From assembly GCA_025716855.1 (NCBI GenBank), contig JAIXMQ010000031.1, forward strand, positions 62,001-126,000: a DNA stretch of 64,000 nucleotides, given 5' to 3'. The notes beneath the pieces are model-generated. The model saw only the letters and a list, made by a program, of their open reading frames with translations, was not told where the DNA came from and ran no database searches. This document shows positions 24,097 to 36,389 of the stretch, piece after piece. The stretch comes from Pilaira anomala (taxonomy: Eukaryota > Mucoromycota > Mucoromycetes > Mucorales > Mucoraceae). The position numbers were made by a program, and so were the translations under genes. Within the stretch, counting starts at the first letter, position 1, and every line of letters starts with the position of its first letter.

Positions 24097-26615
24097 GCCC
24101 ACAACAACACAAAAAGAAAGGATACAATTTATTAAAACGAACAACTTTTTTAAAATAGGTTGACCTCCAAGAAGGTGCCCCTGGTGCCGCTAAGCGTAGT
24201 GGTGGTCTCTTCAAGATTCGTATCAAGAAGGCTGGTGAAGTTAACATGGAAGAACTTCGTCGTTTCCTTTCTGGTCAATCTGCTTGTACATCCAACTGTT
24301 TAACTGGTAATGTATTTGAAAAAAAAAAAAAAAATTTTTTTTTTTTTCTTCTTTTCTTCCCATCAATCAATCATAACAAACAATACGTGACGTAATATCG
24401 TATTTACCATATTTTTTTTTTTTTTAATTAATTAATGTAGCTATTATGGTTCTTGATGTTCTTATTCGTCATGTTCCCTCTACCCTTTATTCTACCGTGG
24501 GTCGTTCATTCTTCACTCCTACTGATGCTCGTCCTCTCCCTAACGGTGCTGAAGTCTGGCAAGGTTACTACCAATCCGCTCGTCCTACAGTTGGTAAGAT
24601 CGTCAAAAAAAAAAACAACAAAAAACTCATATGACAAAAAAAAAAATACTAAACTTTTTTTTTTTTTTCATAATCCGATTTAATTAGGTAAGATGATGAT
24701 TAACATTGATGTCAGTGCTACCGCATTCTATTCATCTGGTCCTCTTCCTGAGATCGTCACCAAGATCTTGGGTCGTCGTTCATTAGATGAACTTCGTCGT
24801 GGTATTCCCGATCGTGAATTATCCAAGCTTGAAAAGGTTCTCAAGTCCTTGAAGATCCAAGTTGTCCATCGTGGTGATAAGAAGCTCAAGTACAAGATTA
24901 TGAAGTTAACTCCTTCTCCTGCTGATCGTACTTCATTCAAGGATGAAGCCGGTAACGAGATGACCGTTGCTGATTATTTCTTCAAGCAATACAACAAGCG
25001 TTTAAGTTTCCCCTTCTTACCTTGTGTTGTTGTCAAGAAGGATATCTTCTTACCTATGGAAGTCTGTGAGGTCATTCCTGGTCAACGTCACATGAAGAAA
25101 TTGAATGAGAAGCAAACGGCTGAAATGATCAAGTTCACTTGTCAAAAGCCTAATGTGCGTGCCAACAAGATTAACCAAGGTCTTCAACTCTTGCAATACA
25201 GAGATAACCCATACATGCAACAATTCGGTATGGCCGTCAAGCCTGAGATGTCCGTCATCCAAGCTCGTGTCTTACCTACCCCCAAGATCTCTTATCACGC
25301 TTCTTCTCAAGAGGCTGAGTTCGCTCCTCAAGCTGGTGCTTGGAACTTGAGAGGTAAGAAGGTTGCTCAAGGTGCTACTCTTGGTTCTTGGTCCGTTGTT
25401 AACTTTGCTGGTTCCGTACCTATGCCCGCTATCCAAAGATTCATTCGTGAATTATGTCAAACTTTCTCTGATACCGGTTTAAATGTCGTCAACCGTAGTC
25501 CTCCTATCATGTCTGCTGATCCTCAAGGTAACATTGATCGTTCATTAAAGGAAGCTTGGTTGAAGGCCGGTAACGCTGCTAAGGCTAACCCTCAATTGAT
25601 TGTCTGTATCTTACCTAACACGGGTGTCCCACTTTACGCTGAAATTAAGAGAATCTCTGATACTGTGATCGGTGTCCCCACACAATGTCTTCAATCTAAG
25701 CATATTGCTGATGCCAAGAAGCAATACTGTGCTAACGTCTGTCTTAAGGTCAACATGAAGTTGGGTGGTATGAACTTATTCTTGTCTCCTCCTCAAATTC
25801 CTTTCATTGCTCAACGTCCTACTATTATTCTTGGTGCTGATGTCACTCATCCTGCACCTGGAGATATGAACAGACCTTCTATTGCTGCACTTTCTGCCTC
25901 TATGGATGCTCGTGCTTCTCGTTACTCCTCTGCTATTCGTGTACAAGCTAACCGTACTGAAATCATTGCTGATCTTGCCAACATGATTAAGGAAGTTCTC
26001 AAGAACTTTTACCAATCTTGTGGTCAAAAGCCTGAGAGAATTTTATTCTATCGTGATGGTGTCTCTGAAGGTCAATTCAAGCAAGTCATGGATTCTGAAG
26101 TCGCAGCTATTAAGGCAGCTTGTCTTTCTCTTGACAAGACTTATAACCCTACTGTTACATTTGTTGTTGTTCAAAAGAGACATCATGCTCGTTTCTTCCC
26201 TATTGAAATGCGTGATGCCGATCGTACTGGTAACTGTATGCCTGGTACCGTGGTTGATACAGATATCGTTCATCCTTTCGAATTCGATTTCTATCTTCAA
26301 TCTCATGCTGGTCTTCAAGGTACCTCTCGTCCTACTCATTACCATGTTCTCTATGATGAAAACAAGTTCACTTCTGATGCTCTTCAAGAGTTGACTTATC
26401 GTCTCTGTTACATCTATGGTCGTGCTACTCGTGCCGTCTCTCTTGTACCCGCTGCTTACTATGCTGATTTAGTGGCTGCTCGTGCTCGTTTCCATCGTCG
26501 TGGTGAGAACTGGTCTGATACCGATGCTACTTCTGAGTCCATGGATTCTGATGCTCAAATGGCTTCTTTCGCTACCGTTAAGCCTGAACTTAGCAAGGTC
26601 ATGTTCTTTATGTAA
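23727..26615 (+). CDS. AGO: Argonaute protein, RNA silencing effector
   Basis: Binds small RNAs and silences matching transcripts. Exons 23727-24029, 24159-24306, 24441-24593 and 24688-26615 encode 843 residues, full length for the eukaryotic Ago clade. The N domain starts at LVKRPGAGKVGKPVRVRANF; the DUF1785/L1 region has SFFTPTDARPLPNGAEVWQG; PAZ follows with TVADYFFKQYNKRLSFPFLP. MID carries the 5'-phosphate pocket region VPTQCLQSKH. PIWI keeps the slicer tetrad: Asp586 (LGADVTHPAPG), Glu626 (RTEIIADL), Asp658 (FYRDGVSEGQF) and a His in THYHVLYDEN near residue 754. The chain ends VMFFM, like the usual MYFA-type terminus. Codon use is strongly biased to C-ending preferred codons, suggesting good expression. 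It is probably catalytically competent. Confidence 0.97.
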
Positions 26616-26887
26616 ATTTGCATTTACTTTATTCAGATTGGATTCTTTCTTTTTTTACTAAAAAAAAAAAAAAAAAAAAAAATTCCCCCTTTCTTATTGA
26701 AAAATAAAATAATCATTTTTTTAATTTCTCATATCCTAAATTTTAATGCATTGATCTTCTCTCTCTCTCTCCCTTTTTAATATAAAAACTTTATCTTTTT
26801 GTATTAAAATGTTTTATTTTTAAAATGTACAAAGTGTGTGTGTGTTGTTTATATAAAATGATTTGTTGTTGTTGTTATGGATAGGAT

Positions 26888-27202
26888 CTACTTTCTCTTT
26901 GCAGGAATTCTCTTATAAGTCTTTTTACCAGAGAACAAATCAACATAATCAGGTAATTCTTGTTCCTTTTCAGGCTTTTGTTCTTTTGGTGCAGGCTTTG
27001 TTATGACTTCATCCAATTCCATTGTTTCTTCCTCAAGAACAACGATTTTTTTTGGTTTTGCTTTATCTTGTACCATAGCAGCAGGTACATTAATTGTATT
27101 CTTTTTCTTTTTTGAAATAACGGGTTCCACTACTTTCTTAATAGCAAGACCTTCCTTTTCCTTTTTACTAGGTCTTTTATAAAACTTTGCACTCTTTCCC
27201 AT
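26888..27202 (-). CDS. Small lysine-rich protein, function unknown
   Basis: A 104-codon frame starting MGKSAKFYKRPSKKEKEG. It is very basic in the first half (AIKKVVEPVISKKKKN) and acidic/Pro-rich in the second, ending in SGKKTYKRIPAKRK. Basic clusters suggest a nuclear or nucleolar location. The MGKSAKFYKRP opening looks like a conserved fungal start, but I cannot name the family. The gene is convergent with Argonaute, with about 270 bp between stops, and the internal ATG was preferred over upstream codons because those are in T-rich leader sequence. Confidence 0.65.
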   Translation of the reverse strand: MGKSAKFYKRPSKKEKEGLAIKKVVEPVISKKKKNTINVPAAMVQDKAKPKKIVVLEEETMELDEVITKPAPKEQKPEKEQELPDYVDLFSGKKTYKRIPAKRK

Positions 27203-27788
27203 GGCCTTTGACTGATGAAATAAGAAAAAAAGCTTTTTTGGGAAATATTTTTTTTTGGCAGTTTTCGTCTCTTTCTTTCTAAGCCACGAAGAACAACAGA
27301 TAAAAAAAAAAAAAAAATGCGACGTTTTTTTTTTGTATGACATTCAAAAAAAAAAAAATGCATTCATATTTACTAAAAACGTTATTCTTTTAAACTGCAG
27401 CAATGAAAGTATATTTTATATCATGCGTTTTTGTTAGGATGACACACGAAAAAAAAAAAAAAAAAAAAGTAGATATCTTTACAAAAAAAAAGAACGAGTT
27501 GATTTCTTTTGGGAGACAGGTGTCAAGTGGCTATTTTGTTGATCGCACAAGTGACCCAGGGGATTATGAACAACCTTTGGGGAATTTATTAGAACAAGAT
27601 ATTTAGTAAAGATGATGATGATGATGATGTATGTATGTACATGGTACGTTTTTTTTTTCTTTTGTTGTAATTGATAATACTGGAGTTTTAATTCATAATG
27701 ACAATCTTTTGCTCTTCTTACATATTTGCCAAATCATTTAACAATTGTATTCAATTTGGTTAAAAAAAGCCCGTTCCGTCCCTGTGCG

Positions 27789-27819
<31 letters not shown>

Positions 27820-28743
27820 GTTCCTCCAAAGAAAAAAAAGCTTCTTAATGCTTCTAATATGTTTGTCATAGAAGGTCTTTAGTTTCTTAAAAAGTAAAGA
27901 AAAATGTACAGAAAAAATATGTTATTTTGATGAGTGCAACTCCGCCTTAAACTTCTTTTTTTTTTTATTGTAATAATAATTGATAAATGTATAATAATTG
28001 TTTATAGCTTTTTGAAATATTCCATTATTATACAAATTGACACACTGACCTCCAAAAATCTCGAAAACGAAAAAAAAAAAAAAAAAAAAAAAAAAAACTG
28101 AATCTATAAATAGATTTAATGGGTTAAATACACTTTACTCAAATGTATCACCTTGAATTCCTTTGACCTTTTGGGTAATTTACCGTTTTTGCTGAGTCAA
28201 AAGTAAATTACTAATACCACTGTACCCATATTAGAAGAAATAAATAACAAAATGATTGTTAATTGAGGACATCCTTTGTACGATCCAAACAATAATAATA
28301 ATTGGACTCTAACGACACCAACAGGTCTGTATAAGAAAAAACCATGTGATTCTCTGTCATCCGTTGCAGATACAAATCAAAAAAGCTATTCCAGAAATGC
28401 TTTAGTATATAAGAGTTGTATATAATAGTGGTTCAATAAGCAAGAGTGCGTTGTGTAACAGTCATATATATATAAAAAAAAAAGGAATAAGCATCCTGAT
28501 TCATTAGGAAAAACCCTTAATATTGGGCAAAGTAATTACCCACGCAAATGATAAGTTTTCTGTGGAGTTTAATAAGAAAAATAGTAAAAAGAGAAAAAAA
28601 AAAAAGAAAAATGGCCTGATTTTTTCTATTTTTCAATTTTAAACAAGATTCGGTCATTTAAAATAAGCGAAAGGAAACTGGGGAGGGGGTGAAACTTATT
28701 TTTTTTTGCTTCTTCTTCTTCTTCTTTACAACTCTTTTTTTCA
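27203..28743. other. Intergenic region, 1.5 kb, with two coding-like fragments
   Basis: AT-rich spacer that includes a (GAT)7 run near 27609-27630 and a long T-run near 27791-27820. Two stretches read like protein: 27521-27606 (+) ends VDRTSDPGDYEQPLGNLLEQ, and 28258-28427 (+) contains LYDPNNNNNWTLTTPTGLYK. Neither has a clear start codon or splice partner. They may be decayed exons or chance. The SREBP promoter should lie at the right end. Confidence 0.4.
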
Positions 28744-29338
28744 ATGGAAGCATTTGCACCTTATCCAGTAGATTTATTTTCTACAGATAACTCGGGTGTA
28801 TTAAATGAAGAAGAAAATCCCAACTACTTTTCATTATCTCAATTTGATTTAGAACTTCAACAACAAGCACAACAAGCACTTCAACAAGATGCTTGGCAAG
28901 ATTTTGATAGATATTTACCCATTGATAATCAACTATTTGGTTCAAATCTATTAAGAAATGAACAAGCTCAACCTATCTTCACTTATAACGATCCTTCTTT
29001 ATTATATGAACCATTAGCTGATTTATTACCTCTTCAACAACAACAACAACAAAAGAATTTATTATTTGATCAATCCAATACAACTATCATTAAAAATGAA
29101 TATGCTAGTCCCGAATCATTACCTTATTCTTCTCCACAACAACAACAAATGCAATCTTTAGAACAACAAAATACTCCTTTATTTCAACCTACTACGCCTC
29201 CTTCTCAACAACAACAACTGCCACAACTACAAGAATCTGATCAACTAGATTCTCCTAAAAGTACGCAATCTACTACAAATCCCGCTTCTTTAGATTTTAC
29301 GAACTGGAATAATACACCATTGGATTCCCAAGGTAACC

Positions 29339-29370
<32 letters not shown>

Positions 29371-32108
29371 TTTTTTTACTTAGTAACCAATAAAATGTTT
29401 CCCCTCTTATCCATTTATAGCCAAGGTACCTATTCAACGCTTAAAATCCAACAGTATCATCAGTAACGCAGTGAACGCAGCCCTGAACACACAAAACCCA
29501 CCTATCGTACGACAACATAAAAAGACTGCACATAATGCAATCGAACGTCGTTATCGTAATAACATTAACGACCGTATTGCCGAACTTAAAAACGCCGTAC
29601 CTGCTTTACTCTATGCCAAAGTCAATAAAACCACTCCACCTACTACTACTAGTACTACTACTCACAACAAACGTCGTCATCAAGCCGACGCAGCAGATGC
29701 AGAGGAAGAAGAAGACGATGACGGTCAAGAATTTCTTGACGGTGTAGCTGTAGCCACCAAACTCAATAAAGCCACCATCCTTCGTAAAGCCACTGAATAC
29801 ATCAACCACCTCAAAAAGACTGGAGAAGACTTGCGTCGAGAGAACACTGCATTACAATCCATCTTGAGACAGTTACCTGGTGGTCAAGAGATTCTTCAAA
29901 GATACCATGTACAAAAACAACAAAGAGAGAAAGAAATTCAACATCAAGTTCAGTTGGATCGTGAGTTACAGAAACAACAAGATCAACAGAGAAAGGTCGC
30001 GAACCGAAAGAGAGCACGTACAACAAACCATCATCATCATCATCAGGATGAATACGAGTCTTCTTCCGCTTCTTCGCCTGATCCTTTAACCCCGCCCGCT
30101 ATGACCAATCGAGTCTTCATGGCTATCTTTATGTGTATCACCTTCTTTTCTACTTCGCCTTTAACCGCTGGTCCCAACTCCTCTGAACAGTATCAAAACC
30201 ATCATCATACCTCAAGAACCACAGGTCAACCACAACCACAACCACAACAGCCACAAGGAGAATCTTTTCTTGGCTCTGTTTTTAAATTTGATGATTTATG
30301 GTAAAAAACAGAAATATATAAAAATATATATATATAGATAGAAGCTAACTTTTTTTTTATTATTTTAACAAAGGTCAACTTTACGTACAACAGTTTTTAT
30401 CATTTGTATCGTACAACTCTTTTTCCCATACATCAAGACCTTTTTCTTTGGTTCCTCTTCACTTAAATTAAAACGTGTGAGTCGAAGCAAACGAGCTCAA
30501 GTGACATCTCGTAAAGAATCCACGACCCCTCTTACACCCGGTGACTTGAGGTCAAGACAAATCTATCGTATCCTTGAACAATCGATGGATGACCAAGAGG
30601 CTATCCCAACCACCTTCCTCAGTACCCTTTTCCCACTGATCCAGGAATCCGTACGTATGTTCTGTCATCATGTCTTGGGTTACGATATCATGTACCTTGA
30701 AGACTCCAGTGAACAAGAATGGGCTAAAGTATGTAAATGGATCAAGTTGAACGAAACCATCTGTCTTGGTGGTTGTTTGGGTATGTCTCGCTGGACCATG
30801 CTTTACTGTTGTTTACGTATGATCAATAAGGTCGATACTTTAGATGAAGACATTCACGATCATGTGAACTCAACTCATGCCCGTGCCTATGCTACCGCCG
30901 CTATGCAAATGTCACTTTTAATCCCGAAACGCTCCATGGCCGATAAACTCTCTGCTTACTTTTGGTCTTTAGCCATGTACCGTACCAAGGACTCAGACGA
31001 CGAAGACAATACCTCAAACCTCTGGATGCAGGCTTTAGCTTGGACCGATCCTGAACAAGAGCATGAGGACGTGACCGAGATACCACGCACACACGCTTGG
31101 TCTGAAACCATGGAGATCTTGCGTAATCAAACCGGGTTCCTGAACACCACCGAATCCTCCTCTGCCACCACGACACTCAACAAGCTCTCGATTTCCTTTA
31201 CTGCTCCCGTCATTGTTCCTGTCAGTTTATTATCCAATTTACATTTATTAGATACACTTCGTATTCAGTTTGATCGTTTAGTGAGTACCATGACATCCGG
31301 TGAGACGGAATTTGATGAAACTTTAGAGACGGCGTTTATTGATATCATGTTGATGACTGAAACTGACAGAGAAGAAGATCATCAGTTAGCGCATTGGCTT
31401 GCCGCTGTAGGAGCTACAGTGGAATCACTTTGGAAGAACACACAAGATGCAGAGAAATGGGCAAGTACCTTAATTCAACGCGTCCCACGTTCCATGAGCT
31501 GTCGTACCACCCACGTATCACATAAGGCGAACCTGAACCAACTGGACGAACTCTTAAAGAAGGCCATGATTCATGTCTTGATTGGCTCCATCTTGTTAAA
31601 GCAACAGGATCCTGTACGTCAAAAGCAAGGCTTGGTTGAACTGGAGAATGCTGAAGTACTTCGTTCCGCCATTCGTAAATTACAAAAGACGCGTAACGAT
31701 GAACAAGATCTGGAGTATGTCGTGATGTGTCTGGCTGAGTTTGTCGTCTCATGTATCGGCTTAAACGCATGGTTGGAGGCAATGAAGTTGGATGGCTTGA
31801 GCCCCGAAAAGGAAATTCTGATTGATGAACAAGTACGTGAGACAAGTTTAAGTTTACGTCGTATGATTCGTCATCCGGCTTTATTGGAAAATCAACAATC
31901 CATTGTAGATAGATTGAGTCGCTTGAATCGCTTCATTGCTCATCTTCCTGGGGACCCCGATTCGGCCTGTGATTTATCTGAAGATGATGATGATGATGAC
32001 GACGATCAGGTAGAAGGTTGTGAACAAGAACATGTTGAATTGTCCCATCATCAAGTCATGGTGAAAAGAGCTGAAAAGGCTCAGTTAATCTTTCATGGCT
32101 TAACGTAA
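28744..32108 (+). CDS. SREBP, membrane-bound sterol-responsive bHLH factor
   Basis: Endoplasmic-reticulum transcription factor that, after release of its N-terminal half, activates sterol and hypoxia genes. Exons 28744-29332, 29421-30300 and 30374-32108 encode 1067 residues. The N-terminus is an acidic, Gln-rich activation region. The bHLH starts near residue 230 (KKTAHNAIERRYRNNINDRI) and has Tyr241 in place of the usual Arg, the SREBP hallmark. A 36-residue loop insertion (TTSTTTHNKRRHQ, acidic run) splits the helix-loop-helix; helix 2 is VATKLNKATILRKATEYINHL. Two membrane helices (VFMAIFMCITFFSTSPL near 428-445; RTTVFIICIVQLFFPYI near 494-512) bracket a Gln/His-rich luminal loop. A long C-terminal domain resembling the fungal SREBP DUF2014 region follows and ends in an acidic D-run. 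It is convergent with the KA1 kinase. Confidence 0.94.
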
Positions 32109-32159
32109 AGTTTTTTTTTTTTTATTATTATTATTATTATACATACACTCACGAAAAAA

Positions 32160-32172
32160 AAAAAAAAAATAT

Positions 32173-32208
<36 letters not shown>

Positions 32209-32217
32209 TAGTTGAAA

Positions 32218-32260
<43 letters not shown>
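32160..32260. repeat. Two (CA)n microsatellite blocks
   Basis: CA dinucleotide repeats run at about 32174-32208 and 32221-32258, separated by a short unique stretch, in the spacer between the SREBP and kinase stop codons. Likely length-polymorphic. Confidence 0.9.
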
Positions 32261-32261
<1 letters not shown>

Positions 32262-32499
32262 TATACACTCACATACCAAAACATATTTTATTGATTTATT
32301 TATATCATTACCCTCTACTGTTATAAGGTTTAAAAAAAAATATATATATATAAATTTTCCTTTTTCAAACACCACTTGTTTACATTATTATTGTATTACA
32401 ACAACACACTCCTTTTTAAAAAAAAACAATGTAGTAAAAAAAAAAAAAAAAAAAAAAAAATACCAAATTAACTGTATTAAAACGTGTATTTTTTTTTTT

Positions 32500-33054
32500 T
32501 TATTTCTTGCTCAACATGACATTAAAGTTAGTATTTCTGATGACATTTGTCATCTGAAGTAAACCCAAGATCTTTTGTCCAATGAATTGATAAGCTGTAT
32601 AATCCGCCTCATTCACAAGTTGAATATCTACACTAAATAAACCAGATAGATTTTGAAATCTACAAATTTCAATCATAAATTCAATTCTTTGTCCATCATC
32701 AATGGATGGATGACCATAAATAGGTTGATTTAGAAGTGGTTCATGTCGTGTAGCTAAATCGTTCATGATGACTTTAAGGTCTCCTTGTTGATTTGCTTCT
32801 GCTGTAGAAGTACTGTTTCGAACGCATTGTAATTTATATCCTTCTTGATTGACTTCAATACCTAATAATAATAAAATCTTACTGATCTCTACAAGTACTT
32901 CGGTTGCTGGTTTCGATGTTAATGCGGATCGGTTCATATCTCCCGTATGAAGACGTAATTCCGATTCAATCGAAACTCGATTATTCTCTTCTGATTTTGT
33001 TACTATGGCAATAGGTATAGTTGCATCGGTCGTTGTACTACGACTCACTTATAT

Positions 33055-33085
<31 letters not shown>

Positions 33086-35191
33086 TACATACATAAATTT
33101 CTATTCTCTCTCTCTCTCTCTCTCTCCTTACTTTTAGGTTGACCATGAGATGAAAGTGACTTGTTCTTTATCCAAGACATGATTCGTAAACTCTTTGACT
33201 GTTCTCCATTTAATGGTGGTGGTGATGGCGTAGTAGTAGTAGTACGATGCCAAGAATGTCTATTTTTATTCTCTGGTTTCTGATGATGGTGATTTACACT
33301 TGGATGACGTCTTCTGACGGATGAAAGTAATTTAGATTTTAATGAATTTGTTGTGGTTGTAGGTTGTTGAACTACTGTTGTCTCTGGTACTGTACTCATG
33401 GTATGCCTTTTTGGTTTATTTGATGCAGAAGTAGTAGGTTGTGCTATGGGTATTGTGAATGGTGTATTTGATGATTTTGAAGTTGATTCTGAAGTGCTTT
33501 GTGGTGGGGTTGATTTTGAAGTGCTTTGTTGAGTTGATTTTGAAGTGCTTTGTTGAGTTGATTTTGAAGTGCTTTGTTGAGTTGATTTTGATGTACTTTG
33601 TTCTGGTTGAATGAGCTCTTCTTCTGACGATGAGACTACATCTCCTTTTGTAATAGGAAACTCTTCAATGGTCGTTGATAATGAATGTCGTCTATCTTTT
33701 GAACAAGGTATAGGTGTTGTAGGAGGATCAGGATGTTCTATCACGACATCTTTTGTTGTTTTTGATTTTAAATTATTACTATAAGAAGGAGGAAAAGAAT
33801 AAGACGAAGTAGAAGCATTACTACTACTACTACTACTACTACTACTGCTACTACTACTACTCGTACTTTGTATATCATCATCGTCATCACAAACTACATC
33901 TTCTTCTTCACTTGTAGTAGATTCAATTGATTTCAATAAAACGTTTTTAATTTCTTGCGCTTCTAATTCAAGTTGATGGACGGATTTTAGGATTTGATCT
34001 TTGTGTGGAAGTAACCATGAATGATGCATAATCTGTTCTAGCGTACATCGTTTACTAGGGTCAGGAATCAACATGTTTCCAATCAAGTCTTTTGAAAGAT
34101 CAGAAAGATGAGAAGGATACTTTGGTGGATTGGCCATGATGTATCGATAAAGACGTCCAATGTTATCACCGTTTGGGTTCTTGATATCGTCATCAAATGG
34201 TAAATAACCACATAACATTGCATAGAGGATGATACCACATGACCAGATATCCACACCTTTACCAGCATATAATCTACCGGTCATAACAAGTTCAGGAGCT
34301 GCATATACAGGGGAGCCACACGAGGTAGACATTAAATCTCCCGTGATTTTTGTAAATTGGTTGGCAAAACCAAAATCAGTTACAATCAAGTTACCGTTAC
34401 TATCCAAAAGGATGTTTTCCTATTGTAAGTTGTTTTTAGTTACATGTGTTAATTTATTTATATGTAATAAAATATACCAGTTTTAAATCACGGTGTACAA
34501 TGTTCTTTTGGTGCATATAATAAACACTACTTATCAATTGTGAGAATAATCTACATGCTTCTTGTTCTTTCAAGTATCTTTGTCTATAAATATATTCGAA
34601 TAGTTCTCCTCCTTTTTAAGAGAAAAAAAAAACGCGTGTGTGTGTGTGTAAGTGAAAAATAAAATAAAAAAAAACTCGTTCTATTTTATTTACCTTGTGC
34701 ATATTCAAGTACCATGCCTATACATGTTTGTGTTTCATTTACACTTAATAATTTGACAATATATGGGTGATTTAAAGTCTACATGTGATGTTTATATTTA
34801 TGATTCTTATCTATACATATATATACATTTATTATACCTTTAATATCTCAATCTCCATTCGAATCTTTTCAAGTTGTGATGAAGAATCGATATTTTCTTT
34901 TTTAACTAATTTGACAGCGACCGTTTGACCTGTTTCAAAATGTTTTGCCATCTTAACTTTACCGAATTCACCTACACCTAAAGTTTTTAATAATAAAAAT
35001 TGACCTAATCGTGGTGCTCGTTTCGATTGTCGATAAGATGATATATTACTTGTCGTTGTTGTCTTTTCAATGTAATCTGATATTTGTTGCTTTTGACATT
35101 CTTCTTTGGTTGAAGAACAACTTGATTCATTATCTAATAATGCAATCATTTGAACATTTTCACGGATAGGTTGAATTACTACGGCTGACAT
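32500..35191 (-). CDS. CAMK-group Ser/Thr kinase with C-terminal KA1-like domain (Kin4/Kin1/Par-1-like)
   Basis: Predicted 802 residues from exons 35191-34838, 34778-34694, 34611-34478, 34419-33132 and 33047-32500. The kinase domain runs from about residue 65: Gly loop [16 protein letters not shown]-type Lys in VAVKLVKK, catalytic loop VHRDLKLEN (Asp188), DFG (Asp206, DFGFAN), and APE with [18 protein letters not shown]. The DFGFAN/STSCGSP combination is closest to the Kin4/Nim1/AMPK-related branch. A disordered middle holds acidic and polySer runs and four copies of [12 protein letters not shown] octapeptides. The last 110 residues ([36 protein letters not shown]) fit a KA1 domain, known to bind acidic membranes and inhibit the kinase. 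Likely roles are polarity or mitotic-exit control (inference). Confidence 0.85.
33481..33600. repeat. 24-bp tandem repeat inside the kinase gene
   Basis: About four copies of a 24-bp unit (GTTGATTTTGAAGTGCTTTG and four more bases on the + strand) encode the STSKSTQQ octapeptide array in the kinase linker. Inner copies are identical, which points to recent expansion by slippage or unequal exchange. Confidence 0.85.
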
Positions 35192-35933
35192 TCTCACTCT
35201 TTTTTTTATTTTTTTTTATTTATTAAGTGTAGAATAAGAAAAAAGAAAAAAAAAAAGAAAAATGTATAAAGTGAAAGAAAAAAGAAAGAAAGAAAGAAAT
35301 AAAGAAAGGATACTATTTTTATAATTTCTCCCCTTTTTGTGTTGTTATGGATGAGCGTCGTAATCGGAAAGCCCGTTTATATAATGTAATAAATAAAAAT
35401 GCACTTTATACCTGGCAGACAAAAAAAAAAAAAAAAATGGCGGGACGGATACCCATAACAAATAACCTAATTTAGTAATCTCCAAAAAAAAAAAGGCTTA
35501 TTAGCATATTGGATTATATAAACCATGATTTGCTTGGAACCACACTAATAATTTATTGTATAAGCAATATAGTTTGATTATGGCATATTTGATCTTATGG
35601 ATTGTACATATTAAAATAACCGTGATCATCATCCTTGTCATTTCAAAGGTACACACACCCAACTTTAAAAGAGAGAGAGAGTGTGTGTGTGTGTCTCTTC
35701 TTTTAAAAGAATGACAGATATAAAATGAGCAGTACGTGCTTGCTTAAAATAGGAACGAACTTTGTTCGAACTTGACAGCTTGATCTCACCGATATCAGAC
35801 AAGCTAGCTTGACTCCTTAGAATAGGGGAGCTCTACTGCTCCAACGTCTAATTCTTTTTCCTCTACCTAGCATGATAATGAAATCAAATCTAAACATGTT
35901 TATGGGGGTACAAAGAAAGAGTATAGTAGCAGC

Positions 35934-35964
<31 letters not shown>

Positions 35965-36389
35965 TGACTCCTGTTTTTTTTTAAAAAGGATCTGTTGAAG
36001 TTTTTCCACTAATAAACCCATGAGTTTTCATACGATTAAAAATAGTTCAATGTATATTGTACAATCCCCTATTTAATTTAAATAGTAAGGAATGACATGT
36101 ATTCATTCTTTTTCTCACTTTTTAATCATTAAATCATTACAAAACTTTATCTATGACTGAAATAAAGAGTACTAAAAAAGCATATATAAACCGATTGAGT
36201 AAAGGAGGGATGAAAGCTAAGGATATATATTGCAACTGAAGTAAATCTGCCGCCGTGTATTTATGGTAATAATTTGATTGGCCTAAAAAAAAAAAAAAAA
36301 AAAAATACAGCTTTGTTTAATTTATTGAAAAGTTTCGTGTTTTCTTTTACTGTGTTTCTCTTACTTGTTTTTTTTAAAAAAAGTTAACC
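35192..36389. other. Intergenic region, 1.2 kb, with (AGT)n repeat
   Basis: Divergent spacer between the kinase and OST2 genes. It holds an (AGT)n trinucleotide tract at about 35924-35964, GT repeats near 35680-35695 and a small perfect hairpin CGAAC-TTT-GTTCG near 35757-35769. No tRNA or reading frame could be supported. Confidence 0.55.

Noticed and set aside
31414..31845. 143-codon frame antisense to SREBP
   Set aside because: Lies wholly opposite a well-supported coding exon; third-position pattern fits the sense gene.
35740..35870. Possible tRNA suggested by a GTTCGAAC segment
   Set aside because: No acceptor, D or anticodon stem could be paired around it; only a 5-bp hairpin is present.
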